The notes beneath the pieces were generated by a model. The model did not search any database, had not been told where the DNA came from, and saw only the letters and a program-made list of their open reading frames with translations. Positions 53,906 through 63,548 of a stretch of 64,000 nucleotides of DNA are shown here, one piece after another. Location of the stretch: positions 39,110 through 103,109 of the forward strand of contig NZ_CAKMTD010000008.1 of the NCBI RefSeq assembly GCF_928391935.1. The letters run 5' to 3'. Numbering within the stretch: the stretch's first letter is position 1; every line of letters starts with the position of its first letter. Both the position numbers and the translations under genes were made by a program. This DNA comes from Rothia nasimurium (GTDB lineage: Bacteria > Actinomycetota > Actinomycetes > Actinomycetales > Micrococcaceae).

Positions 53906-55171
53906 ATGACCGAGAACCAGCCCAATCTCACCTGGATCCAGCAGCTACCCAAGGTCTGCCTACACGACCACCTCGACGGCGGCCTCATGCCCGAAACTCT
54001 CATCGAACTGGCCGCTCAGGTAGGGCACACCCTGCCCACCACAGACCCCGACCACCTAGCTGCCTGGTTCAAAGAAGCCGCTGACTCCCGCTCCCTGGAA
54101 CGGTACCTTGAAACCTTCGAACACACGGTGGCCGTCCTGCAGACCGCAGACAACCTGCGTCGGGTAGCACGCGACCACGTCCTCACCCTCGCCGCCGACG
54201 GCGTCATCTACGGGGAGGTGCGCTGGGCCCCCGAACTCCATACCCGCGGGGGCCTCACCTACGGGGAAGCTGTTGAAGCCGTCGCCGACGGGCTCATGGA
54301 CGGTATGGAAGAAGTAGGACGCGCCGGGGGGCGGATCCTGGTCAACCAGATTCTCTGCGCCATGCGTCAGAACCAGAACTCAGTGGACGTCGTCAAGACC
54401 GCCCTGAACTACAGGCACCTGGGAGTCGTGGGCTTCGACCTGGCAGGACCAGAAGACGGCCACCCCGTCAGCGAGCACGCCGAAGCCCTCAACCTTGCCG
54501 CTGAGAACTTTCTGCCGGTGACCCTGCATGCCGGTGAAGCCTACGGTCTCGACTCCATCACGGAGGCCCTCACCACCGGACGGGCCCTACGCCTAGGCCA
54601 CGGAGTGCGTATCACCGAAGACATCACCGCCCGGACCCTGGCTGAACTTGACCCCGACGGGCAGCTGATGCCCGGCGCCGACCCCAACCAGACCGTCCTG
54701 CAACTGGGCGCCGCCGCAGAATGGGTCAAGAACCGTCGGATTACCCTTGAAACCTGCCCCTGCTCCAACCTTCAGACGGACGCCGCCGAAAAGGCCGCCA
54801 ACGTGGGGCATCATCGTCCCTTCGACCCTGCCCGTCAGCACGCCGACCACCCCGCTGCCCTGCTCCTACAGGCGGGCTTCGCCGTAACCATTAACCCCGA
54901 CAACCGCCTGATGAGCGCCACCAGCATGACCCGAGAATTCGCTGAGCTGGCCCTGAACCACGGCTTTGGCCTGCCCGACTTCTTTGAGGTGACCTTCCAC
55001 GCCATCAACGGGGCCTTCTGCTCCCACGATGAAAAGCAGGCCCTGATCCAGAGCATCCAGGCTGTTTACGGCCAGCTGGCCCTCCAAGAGCAGCAAGATC
55101 AGCAGGGGCAGGACGGCGCCGCCCCGCCTCCCAGCGCAGGTGCCGTCGATCCCGGTCAGGCAACCTTCTAA
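53906..55171 (+). CDS. add: Adenosine deaminase
   Basis: Zinc enzyme deaminating adenosine and deoxyadenosine to inosine forms. The 421-residue TIM barrel has the HxH metal motif in CLHDHLDGGLMPETL, the third-His block VTLHAGEAYG, RLGHGVRI, and NPDNRLMSATSMTREFA carrying the final Asp. The C-terminus has a Gln/Gly/Pro-rich tail of about 35 residues not typical of the family. ATG with AAGGAG upstream. Its stop overlaps the mazG start (TAATG). It completes the uptake-salvage locus. Confidence 0.95.
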   Translation: MTENQPNLTWIQQLPKVCLHDHLDGGLMPETLIELAAQVGHTLPTTDPDHLAAWFKEAADSRSLERYLETFEHTVAVLQTADNLRRVARDHVLTLAADGVIYGEVRWAPELHTRGGLTYGEAVEAVADGLMDGMEEVGRAGGRILVNQILCAMRQNQNSVDVVKTALNYRHLGVVGFDLAGPEDGHPVSEHAEALNLAAENFLPVTLHAGEAYGLDSITEALTTGRALRLGHGVRITEDITARTLAELDPDGQLMPGADPNQTVLQLGAAAEWVKNRRITLETCPCSNLQTDAAEKAANVGHHRPFDPARQHADHPAALLLQAGFAVTINPDNRLMSATSMTREFAELALNHGFGLPDFFEVTFHAINGAFCSHDEKQALIQSIQAVYGQLALQEQQDQQGQDGAAPPPSAGAVDPGQATF

Positions 55172-55878
55172 TGCCCGAGGGAAAGGTGAGAAGGGGAGAA
55201 GAAGCCACTGCAGGGGAAGGGCTGGAGCAGTTGCTCCATCTCTTTGCCACCTTGCGGAACCCCGGCGGCTGTGCCTGGACTGCCGCCCAGACCCACCAGA
55301 GCATCATGCACTACCTGGTGGAGGAAACCTACGAGGTGGTTGAGGCTGTTGAAGCCACCGGGGGAGTTAACCTGCCCCTGCTCCGCGAAGAGCTGGGGGA
55401 TGTCCTCCTGAATGTCATCTTCCATGCCCAGCTGGCCTCAGAAGTACCTGCCGAGCAGGGCGGCTTTGACCTTACCGACGTCATCCAGGGTCTCAGCGAC
55501 AAGCTTATCCGCCGCAACCCCCACGTCTTTGGCAGCCGGGCAGGCCAGGGCCACCCCACCGCTCAAGATATCTACGACACCTGGGATGCCATCAAGCAAG
55601 CCGAAAAGCCGGAACGCACCGGCGTCCTGGACGGTATACCCCCGGGCCTGCCTGCGCTCGCCTCAGCCGCTGCCCTCCAGGGCAAGCTGGCCAAGGTGGG
55701 GGAGGGGCCCAGGGCTGAGGGGCAGGACGCCCCCGGCCCGGTTCCCCCCTTCACCTCCGAAGAGGAGCTCGGTGCCTACCTCTACCAGGTGGTTGCTTCT
55801 GCCCGGTCTGCCGGGCTGGACGCAGAGCGGGCCCTGCGTGCCTACAACCGGGGCGTTATTGAAGCCTTCGATAGCTAG
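55171..55878 (+). CDS. mazG: MazG nucleotide pyrophosphohydrolase
   Basis: Hydrolyses nucleoside triphosphates to monophosphates, limiting aberrant nucleotides or ppGpp. The 235-residue protein has AAQTHQSIMHYLVEETYEVVEAVE and LREELGDVLLNVIFHAQLA, giving the EExxE...ExxD metal site. DLTDVIQGLSDKLIRRNPHVFG and DTWDAIKQAEK are also typical. The usual CPWD before QTH reads CAWT here. The second half is shorter than the two-domain E. coli protein. Start overlaps add by one base, implying coupling. In many actinobacteria mazG directly precedes eno, as here. Confidence 0.93.
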   Translation: MPEGKVRRGEEATAGEGLEQLLHLFATLRNPGGCAWTAAQTHQSIMHYLVEETYEVVEAVEATGGVNLPLLREELGDVLLNVIFHAQLASEVPAEQGGFDLTDVIQGLSDKLIRRNPHVFGSRAGQGHPTAQDIYDTWDAIKQAEKPERTGVLDGIPPGLPALASAAALQGKLAKVGEGPRAEGQDAPGPVPPFTSEEELGAYLYQVVASARSAGLDAERALRAYNRGVIEAFDS

Positions 55879-57499
<1,621 letters not shown>

Positions 57500-57508
57500 T
57501 CTTTTCCT

Positions 57509-57568
57509 CTCTCACGTGAGAGATTGAGGACGCTCCCGCCCCGGCCAGGTTTCCCCCCTGGCCGGGGC
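57509..57568 (+). terminator. Terminator region after eno
   Basis: A perfect 14-bp palindrome CTCTCACGTGAGAG (57509-57522) is followed by a strong stem, GCCCCGGCCAG (57538-57548) with CTGGCCGGGGC (57558-57568), then CCCTTTAA. The second is the likely terminator. Confidence 0.75.
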
Positions 57569-57665
57569 ACTGCCCTTTAAGGACGAAGGCAGGAACCGTT
57601 CAGCGGGTGCCCAGTTCAGGCGGTAAAATAGGAAAATCACGGACGAGAGGGCAGGAAGAGCATTT

Positions 57666-58409
57666 ATGGCACGCACACCGGGTAAGAAACCCAACCCCAT
57701 CGCAGCCTACTTCGGCTTCGGCACCCCGGCGCGGCCGTCCGCCCCCACCAAAAATCAGGCCAAGGGCAGGCCTGCCAGGACGCAACCAGCCGCCCCCAAA
57801 ACCTTCGACCTGAGCAACCCCTCAGCCCGGGCCAGCTCAGACGAAGGCGGCCTCACAGCCCCCGTAGCAGCCCATGCGTTCAGCGGCCACTTCGTCACCC
57901 TAGCCATCGTGCTGGTGGTTGTTGCCCTCACCGTCTACAACCCGCTGACCAGCTACATCAAACAAGGCAACGAGATCAAGAGCGCCCAAGAAAACATCGC
58001 CGCACTTGAAGCAGAAAAACAGGCCCTAGAAGCGCAAGTGAGCTGGTGGCAGGACGACAACTACGTCAAGCAACAAGCCAAGAGCCGCCTCTTCTACGTT
58101 GAACCGGGGGAGACCCCCTACCTGGTGGTAGGGGCTGACACCGGCCAAGAGCTGGCAGATGACACCAGCGTGGCGGCCCTGACGGCCCCCGAAGATTCGT
58201 GGACCACAAAACTCTGGGGGTCCCTGCAGATCGCCGCTGAAGACACCTCCGTTAGTCCACCACGGCCGACACCCAGCCAATCTGCAGCACCGAGCGACAC
58301 GGCAACCAGCGCAGGACCTGAAGAACCTGCCGGGGCCGGGCCCAGCACAACCGCTGAGCCCACCGCGCAACCGTCCGCCGGAACCACCCCCGAAGGCACC
58401 GGCCGCTAA
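57666..58409 (+). CDS. Septum formation initiator, FtsB/DivIC-like
   Basis: Bitopic divisome protein. The 247-residue sequence has a cytoplasmic N-terminus of about 75 residues, one transmembrane helix (FVTLAIVLVVVALTVYNPLT), then a coiled coil (SAQENIAALEAEKQALEAQV) and the conserved WWQDDNYVKQQAKSRLFYVEPGET block. A disordered Pro/Ser/Thr/Ala tail of about 70 residues follows. In actinobacteria this gene follows eno, as here. Expected partners are FtsL and FtsQ, not encoded in the window. Confidence 0.9.
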   Translation: MARTPGKKPNPIAAYFGFGTPARPSAPTKNQAKGRPARTQPAAPKTFDLSNPSARASSDEGGLTAPVAAHAFSGHFVTLAIVLVVVALTVYNPLTSYIKQGNEIKSAQENIAALEAEKQALEAQVSWWQDDNYVKQQAKSRLFYVEPGETPYLVVGADTGQELADDTSVAALTAPEDSWTTKLWGSLQIAAEDTSVSPPRPTPSQSAAPSDTATSAGPEEPAGAGPSTTAEPTAQPSAGTTPEGTGR

Positions 58410-58489
58410 CCGGCCCCCGCCACCCCCACCGAACCTACCAGCCGGTAGGTAGACTAGAACCTAAACAGCTAACCCACCCGAAGGACATT

Positions 58490-59056
58490 ATGACCACCCA
58501 CCAGCCGCACGGCTTCGGCGTCACCGCCGAGACTCTCAGCCCCACCGAGCTCGACCTTACAGTGCTCTCAGCGCAGCTCGGCCGCACCGTGCGTGACGTG
58601 GTCGAAATTCCCGCCCGCTGTATCTGCGGCAACCCCCTGGTCGCCGCCACCGCCCCGCGCCTAGCCAACGGGTCCCCCTTCCCCACCACCTTCTACCTGG
58701 CCCACCCCGTCATCACCGCCGCCGCCTCCCGCCTAGAGGCAGAAGGGGCCATGTACGAGATGACCGACGAGGTTGCCGACAACGAAGACAAGGCGGCAGC
58801 CTACCGGGGCGCCCACGAAAACTACCTGGCCGAGCGCGAACGTATCCGCCTCAAGGCCGGCCTCGACGAGGTACCCGAAATTGAGGGCGTGTCCGCTGGC
58901 GGTATGCCCACCCGCGTCAAGTGCCTGCACGCCGTCCTCGGCCACACCCTGGCCGTCGGTCGTGGAATCAACCCCTACGGCGACGCCACCTTAGACCTCA
59001 TTGCAGAATGGTGGACCCCCGAAACCTGCCACTGCGACCCTACCTGGCGCGACTAA
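58490..59056 (+). CDS. DUF501 domain protein
   Basis: 188-residue cytoplasmic protein of a conserved actinobacterial family with unknown function, always near eno, divIC and ppx. It has ELDLTVLSAQLGRTVRDVVE, RCICGNPLVAATAPRLANGS, FPTTFYLAHP and VSAGGMPTRVKCLHAVLGHTLA. The last block has conserved Cys and His residues. ATG with GAAGGA upstream. The next gene, ppx, starts 46 bases after the stop. Confidence 0.92.
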   Translation: MTTHQPHGFGVTAETLSPTELDLTVLSAQLGRTVRDVVEIPARCICGNPLVAATAPRLANGSPFPTTFYLAHPVITAAASRLEAEGAMYEMTDEVADNEDKAAAYRGAHENYLAERERIRLKAGLDEVPEIEGVSAGGMPTRVKCLHAVLGHTLAVGRGINPYGDATLDLIAEWWTPETCHCDPTWRD

Positions 59057-59102
59057 GCCCAGCCCCGACCGTCCTGACCCCACAAGCCCCAGGGAGAAAC
59101 CC

Positions 59103-60059
59103 ATGCGTGTAGGAGCTATCGACTGCGGAACCAACTCCATCCGCCTGCTCATTGCCGATGTTGAGATCACCGAAACCGGCCCTGTGCTCCACGAGCTGGA
59201 GCGCCGTATGAAGATTGTGCGCCTGGGCAAGGGCGTGGACGCCACCGGCTGGCTGGCCAAGGAATCCCTGGACCGTACCTTTGCCGCCGCCCGCGAGTAC
59301 GCTGACCTGCTGCGGGACTACGGGGTAACCGACGTCCGGTTTGCCGCCACCAGCGCCACCCGCGACGCCGGCAACCGGAAAATCTTTACAGACGGAATCC
59401 GGCAGATCCTGGGCGTAGAACCCGAGGTCATCACCGGCCGGGAAGAGGCTGAACTGTCCTTTGCCGGGGCGGTCTCGTCCGTGGGTAATACCGAGGCCAT
59501 GACCCTGGTGGTCGACCTAGGCGGCGGCTCCACCGAATTCGTCCTGGGCAATAAGGACGGGGTAGCGGCAGCTAAATCTGTGGATATCGGCTGCGTGCGC
59601 ATGACCGAGCGCCACATCAGCTCAGACCCGGCCAACGTCACCCAGATTTCCCGCGTCATTGCCGACACCGACAAGGCCATTGCTACCGCCCTCTCAACCG
59701 TTGACCTGTCCAAGGCCGAGCGTATTGTGGGGGTCGCCGGGACCGTCACCACGGTGGTGGCCCACGCCCTGGGCCTGGACGCCTATGATCCTGACCGAAT
59801 CGACCGCTCCGAAATTTCCATCAAGGCCGTCTCTAACACCGCCGCCGACATGGTGGCGATGACCAGCGCCCAGCGGGCAGCCCTGCCCTACATGCACGAG
59901 GGCCGCGTAGATGTGATTCCGGCAGGCTCGGTCGTCTGGGCCCGCATCTGTGAACGCGTCAGTGCCCTGACAGGCGGGGCAATCACTACCGTCATTGCCT
60001 CAGAAAAGGACATCCTCGACGGCCTGGCCCTGTCGGTCGCAACCCGCGCCAACCACTAG
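59103..60059 (+). CDS. ppx: Ppx/GppA-family phosphatase
   Basis: Exopolyphosphatase or guanosine-pentaphosphate phosphatase. The 318-residue actin-fold protein starts RVGAIDCGTNSIRLLIAD (phosphate 1). It has FAATSATRDAGN, ITGREEAELSFAGAV, VVDLGGGSTEFVLGN (phosphate 2) and IVGVAGTVTTVVAHAL. It is the short form lacking the HD-like C-terminal domain. The ATG at 59103 has AGGGAGAAA upstream; a longer frame starts inside DUF501 and is rejected. A subtilase gene follows 13 bases later. Confidence 0.94.
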   Translation: MRVGAIDCGTNSIRLLIADVEITETGPVLHELERRMKIVRLGKGVDATGWLAKESLDRTFAAAREYADLLRDYGVTDVRFAATSATRDAGNRKIFTDGIRQILGVEPEVITGREEAELSFAGAVSSVGNTEAMTLVVDLGGGSTEFVLGNKDGVAAAKSVDIGCVRMTERHISSDPANVTQISRVIADTDKAIATALSTVDLSKAERIVGVAGTVTTVVAHALGLDAYDPDRIDRSEISIKAVSNTAADMVAMTSAQRAALPYMHEGRVDVIPAGSVVWARICERVSALTGGAITTVIASEKDILDGLALSVATRANH

Positions 60060-60072
60060 AAATCCCAGGTCC

Positions 60073-61461
60073 ATGCCTAGACTGCGACCCCTGACCCTTC
60101 TTGCTGCTACCTGCCTTGCCCTGCTGGGCGGGACACTCACGTCCCTACCCGGGCAAGCAACCACCACCAAGCCAAGCCCCAGCGCGTCAACCAGCGCAAG
60201 CCCCAGCAAGGCGCCTACCGCTCTGCCTTCGGTGCAGACAACCCGAACCCCCAAGGGGGACTCGATTCGGGCCCGCCAGTACTGGCTCACCGAGTACGGG
60301 ATCAGCGACCTCTGGGATCAGGCCACAGGCAAGGGCGTCACCGTCGCCGTCATCGACACCGGCGTGGACGGCACCCACCAGGACCTTAAAAAGAACGTCT
60401 CACCCGGCTACGATGCCTCGACCGGCACCACCAAAAGTAAGGGCTGGACGGGCCTGGGGCTAGAACCAGAGCACGGCACCCTGGTTGCCTCCATCATTGC
60501 TGGTCACGGGCACAATGACGGCACCACCCCATCCAACCCCGGGGAACCCGGCGACTCAGCGGGCATGCTGGGCGTCGCCCCCGAAGCCACAATCTTGCCC
60601 GTCTCCCTGGAAATGGGAACAGCCGAGGCCGGGACCCGCTCCATTGACGAGCAGATACCCGACGCCGTCCAATGGGCAGTTGATCAGGGGGCGGATATCA
60701 TCAACCTCTCTGTCGGCTCCGATAAGACCACCTGGCCCCAGTCCTGGGACGAGGCTTTCACCTACGCTGAAGAAAAGGGTGTCGTCATTATTGCCTCGGC
60801 CGGTAACCGGGGTGCTGGCCTCACCCAGGTCGGGGCCCCGGCCACCATGCCCGGGGTGTTGACCGTTGGCGGGGTGGATAAGAACCAGGTGGCCTCAGAA
60901 GAGTCCTCCTCCCAGGGTATTTCTATTGCTGTGGCGGCCCCGGCAGAATCCATGATCGGGGCTATCCCCGGCAACAAGTACGCCACCTGGTCAGGCACCT
61001 CCGCAGCCGCCCCTATCGTCGCCGGGGTTGCTGCCCTGATTATGGAAAAATACCCGGATTTGACCGGGAACCAGGTGATCGAGCGGATTATCAGCTCAGC
61101 CGACGACGCCGGGGACAAGGGCCGCGACGCCCTCTACGGTTACGGGATTCTCAACCCGGCCAAGGCCCTTGCCTCTGACACCCCGGACGATACGGATACC
61201 AACCCCCTCGGGTCTATGGCCGAGTGGGAAAAGGTCCACCGGAAGCACTCTGCAGAAGCCAGTGAAACGCCCAGCCAGGAGCCTGTCCACCAGGCAGGCG
61301 AAACCATTGAGGAGGCCGCCGCCCCCCAGCCGGTGCGTCCCGTCGAAGACTCCGGAATCCTCCCCTTTATCGTGTTAGCTGCCTTTGCCCTCTGGGTGGG
61401 AATCATCAGCCTGGGCACCATCAGGCAACTGGGCTGGCTTATCCGCCACCCCCGCCGGTAG
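60073..61461 (+). CDS. Membrane-anchored S8 subtilisin-like protease (mycosin-like)
   Basis: Secreted serine protease, 462 residues. It has a signal peptide (LRPLTLLAATCLALLGGTLTSL), a Ser/Pro/Thr-rich stretch, and the catalytic triad in VIDTGVDGTHQDL (Asp), EHGTLVASIIAGHG (His) and WSGTSAAAPIVAGVAAL (Ser). A Glu/Thr-rich linker leads to a C-terminal transmembrane helix (LPFIVLAAFALWVGIISLG). This layout matches mycosins, yet no type VII secretion genes are nearby. In actinobacteria subtilases often follow ppx. The substrate is unknown. The ATG at 60073 has a weak ribosome site; overlap with ppx is avoided by this choice. Confidence 0.88.
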   Translation: MPRLRPLTLLAATCLALLGGTLTSLPGQATTTKPSPSASTSASPSKAPTALPSVQTTRTPKGDSIRARQYWLTEYGISDLWDQATGKGVTVAVIDTGVDGTHQDLKKNVSPGYDASTGTTKSKGWTGLGLEPEHGTLVASIIAGHGHNDGTTPSNPGEPGDSAGMLGVAPEATILPVSLEMGTAEAGTRSIDEQIPDAVQWAVDQGADIINLSVGSDKTTWPQSWDEAFTYAEEKGVVIIASAGNRGAGLTQVGAPATMPGVLTVGGVDKNQVASEESSSQGISIAVAAPAESMIGAIPGNKYATWSGTSAAAPIVAGVAALIMEKYPDLTGNQVIERIISSADDAGDKGRDALYGYGILNPAKALASDTPDDTDTNPLGSMAEWEKVHRKHSAEASETPSQEPVHQAGETIEEAAAPQPVRPVEDSGILPFIVLAAFALWVGIISLGTIRQLGWLIRHPRR

Positions 61462-61723
61462 GGGCCCTGCCGTTTCTGCAGGTAGGACGGCGAGGCGCTA
61501 CTTCCTGGGCCCCGTCTGGGGGAGGGGAAGAGGTGAAGACTGCCTTCATCTGCTTCTCACATCACCCTCATAGAGGGCTGAAAGACTGGGGTATAACACC
61601 CCGCAATAGCTGAGAGCAAAATATGCTCAAAACTATGCTTAAGCCCCTCAAAAGTGGCAAGATAAGCATGGAGACTTTTTGCCGGGTGACCGGTTATCCC
61701 TATGACAGGAAGAACAAACACGA

Positions 61724-63109
61724 ATGGCATTCAATAAGATTGCACAGGACCGCCCTCGCGTCCTGATCGTCGGTGGCGGCTACGTTGGCTTCACCGTTGC
61801 TAAGAAGATTCAGAAGGTCATCAAGGAATCCGGTGGCGTCGTCACCGTCGTTGATCCCAACCCCTACATGACCTACCAGCCCTTCCTCCCCGAGGTTGCT
61901 GCAGGTTCCATGGAGGGCCGCAACGCTACCGTGCCCCTGCGCCAGCACCTGCGTGACTCCGAAATCATTGGTGGCCGCGTCATTGCTGTGAACCACGCAA
62001 GCAAGACCGCTACCATCGAGCCCATCAACGCTGGTGAGCCTTTCGAGCTGACCTACGATGAGATCGTCCTGGGTGCCGGTGCTGTGACTCGTGCCTTCCC
62101 GATCCCCGGCCTGGCTGAGGTCGCTATCGGTATGAAGACCGTTGAAGAGGCCGTGTCTGTTCGTAACTGGGTTCTGGAGCGCCTGGAAGTTGCCTCCATT
62201 GAGACTGACGAGGACGCCCGCCGTCGCGCCCTGACCTTCGTGATTGTTGGTGGCGGTTTCGCCGGTGTTGAAACCATCTCTGAACTTGAAGATATGGCCC
62301 GTGAGGCTGTGAACCGCAACGACCGCCTGCGCGTGTCTGACCTGCGCTTCGTCATGGTTGAGGCTGCCCCCCGCATCATGCCTGAGGTTCCTGCTGACCG
62401 CGCTGAGAAGGTTGTTGCTGAGCTGCGTGCCCGTGGCATTGAGGTCCTGCTGAACACCTCCCTGTCTGACGCTACTGACGGCCACCTGAAGCTGATCAAC
62501 ATGGGCGACAAGTCACCTGCTGGTGAGCTTGAGACTGACACCCTGATTTGGACTGCCGGTGTTGCTGCGTCCCCCATGCTTAAGGACACCGACTTCCCCA
62601 TTGACGAGCGTGGCCGTGTGCGTGTTCAGCCTGACCTGCGTGTTGCTGGCGATGAGGGCGTTATTGAGGACGCCTGGGCTGCTGGCGATAACGCTGCTGT
62701 GCCTGACCTTTCCGGTGGCGGCGTCGGTGGCTTCTGCGTCCCCAACGCCCAGCACGCTTCCCGTCAGGCTCTGAAGCTGGCTGAGAACCTGCTGGCTAAG
62801 CGCCGCGGTGAGGCCCTGACTGATTACTACCACGAGACCATTGGTGTTGTTGCTGGTCTGGGTCTGTGGAAGGGCGTTGCTAACTTCAAGGGTAAGACCA
62901 TCGGTGGCCCCCTGGCTTGGCTCATGCACCGCGGCTACCACGGTACCGCTATCCCCACCACTGAGCGTACTGCCCGCGTGATGGCTACCTGGGCCCTGAA
63001 CCAGGTCTTTGGCCGCGATACTTCGTCGATTCGTCACCAGCGTTCACCTCGCCGGGCCTTCCAGCAGGCTACCGGCACCGCCCCCGAGAAGGCTAAGGCA
63101 AAGCTCTAA
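61724..63109 (+). CDS. ndh: NADH:quinone oxidoreductase type II (NDH-2)
   Basis: Single-subunit, non-proton-pumping NADH dehydrogenase feeding menaquinone. The 461-residue protein has the FAD motif RVLIVGGGYVGFTVAKKI and the NADH motif LTFVIVGGGFAGVETISEL. LIWTAGVAAS and WAAGDNAAVPD are followed by NAQHASRQALKLAEN. The C-terminal membrane-binding region has LAWLMHRGYH. ATG with AGGAAGA upstream. The 262-base region before it shows no gene. A hairpin terminator lies between it and the tRNA gene. Confidence 0.93.
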   Translation: MAFNKIAQDRPRVLIVGGGYVGFTVAKKIQKVIKESGGVVTVVDPNPYMTYQPFLPEVAAGSMEGRNATVPLRQHLRDSEIIGGRVIAVNHASKTATIEPINAGEPFELTYDEIVLGAGAVTRAFPIPGLAEVAIGMKTVEEAVSVRNWVLERLEVASIETDEDARRRALTFVIVGGGFAGVETISELEDMAREAVNRNDRLRVSDLRFVMVEAAPRIMPEVPADRAEKVVAELRARGIEVLLNTSLSDATDGHLKLINMGDKSPAGELETDTLIWTAGVAASPMLKDTDFPIDERGRVRVQPDLRVAGDEGVIEDAWAAGDNAAVPDLSGGGVGGFCVPNAQHASRQALKLAENLLAKRRGEALTDYYHETIGVVAGLGLWKGVANFKGKTIGGPLAWLMHRGYHGTAIPTTERTARVMATWALNQVFGRDTSSIRHQRSPRRAFQQATGTAPEKAKAKL

Positions 63110-63141
63110 GCGCTTTTCTGGTATAAAGGTATAAGCAGTAA

Positions 63142-63171
63142 GCGCTCGCCGGGTTGTGGCCCGGCGGGCGC
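63142..63171 (+). terminator. Terminator after ndh
   Basis: GCGCTCGCCGGG (63142-63153) pairs with CCCGGCGGGCGC (63160-63171), with one mismatch. It lies 9 bases before the tRNA gene. Confidence 0.7.
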
Positions 63172-63179
63172 CTGCTCAA

Positions 63180-63253
63180 GGCCCTATAGCCCAATTGGCA
63201 GAGGCAGAAGACTTAAAATCTTTGTGTTCCGGGTTCGAGTCCCGGTGGGGCTA
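63180..63253 (+). tRNA. tRNA-Leu (anticodon UAA), with a short variable arm
   Basis: Cloverleaf of 74 bases. The acceptor stem GGCCCTA pairs with TGGGGCT (G1-U72 wobble). The D arm is GCC/GGC with an 11-base loop. The anticodon stem GAAGA pairs with TCTTT around CTTAAAA, so the anticodon is TAA. The T arm is CCGGG-TTCGAGT-CCCGG and the discriminator base is A. The 3-bp D stem with an 11-base loop, the A discriminator and the UAA anticodon fit leucine. However, the long variable arm of normal leucine tRNAs is missing; only about 4 bases lie there. No CCA is encoded. It may decode rare UUA codons. Confidence 0.8.
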
Positions 63254-63394
63254 CAAAACAAATGGCATGTCACTATGCGCGAAGCGCAGACATGCCATTT
63301 GTTTTGTAGCCTGGCGTTCAAAATCGCCACCGATGTGGCGATTTTAGCCAGCTGAAACTGTACTGACGCCATAATGCGCGAAGCGCGGGCGTAC
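63249..63394. repeat. Cluster of three hairpins with repeated cores next to the tRNA
   Basis: Hairpin 1 has perfect 23-bp arms at 63249-63271 and 63289-63311; its left arm includes the tRNA 3' end. Its core is ACTATGCGCGAAGCGCA (63272-63288). Hairpin 2 pairs AAAATCGCCAC (63320-63330) with GTGGCGATTTT (63335-63345). Hairpin 3 pairs ACGCC (63366-63370) with GGCGT (63388-63392) around ATAATGCGCGAAGCGCG. The sequence TTTTGTAGCCTGGCGTT occurs at 63302-63318 and again at 63401-63417. Confidence 0.8.
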
Positions 63395-63443
63395 TCTCTT
63401 TTTTGTAGCCTGGCGTTTAGCGTGGGGTAACGCTTGCACGGCA

Positions 63444-63492
63444 TATCGTTGAACGATAATATTGATAAACAATAGTATTGAAAAACGATATG
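63444..63492. promoter_or_regulatory. Candidate operator upstream of the small membrane protein
   Basis: A perfect palindrome TATCGTT-G-AACGATA (63444-63458) is followed by an AT-rich, internally symmetric segment. A further half-site AACGATATG (63484-63492) follows. The whole block is symmetric at its ends (CATATCGTT ... AACGATATG). It lies 57 bases before a GTG start. The geometry suits a dimeric repressor (PadR- or TetR-like sites look similar), but no regulator gene is in view. Confidence 0.5.
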
Positions 63493-63548
63493 TGGTTGGT
63501 ATTGGGGGTTCATAAGAACACCTCCGTCCGACCGGTAAGGAGGCGACT

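Noticed and set aside
61700..62485. 261-codon minus-strand open frame over ndh
   Set aside because: Antisense to conserved FAD and NADH motifs; no independent support.
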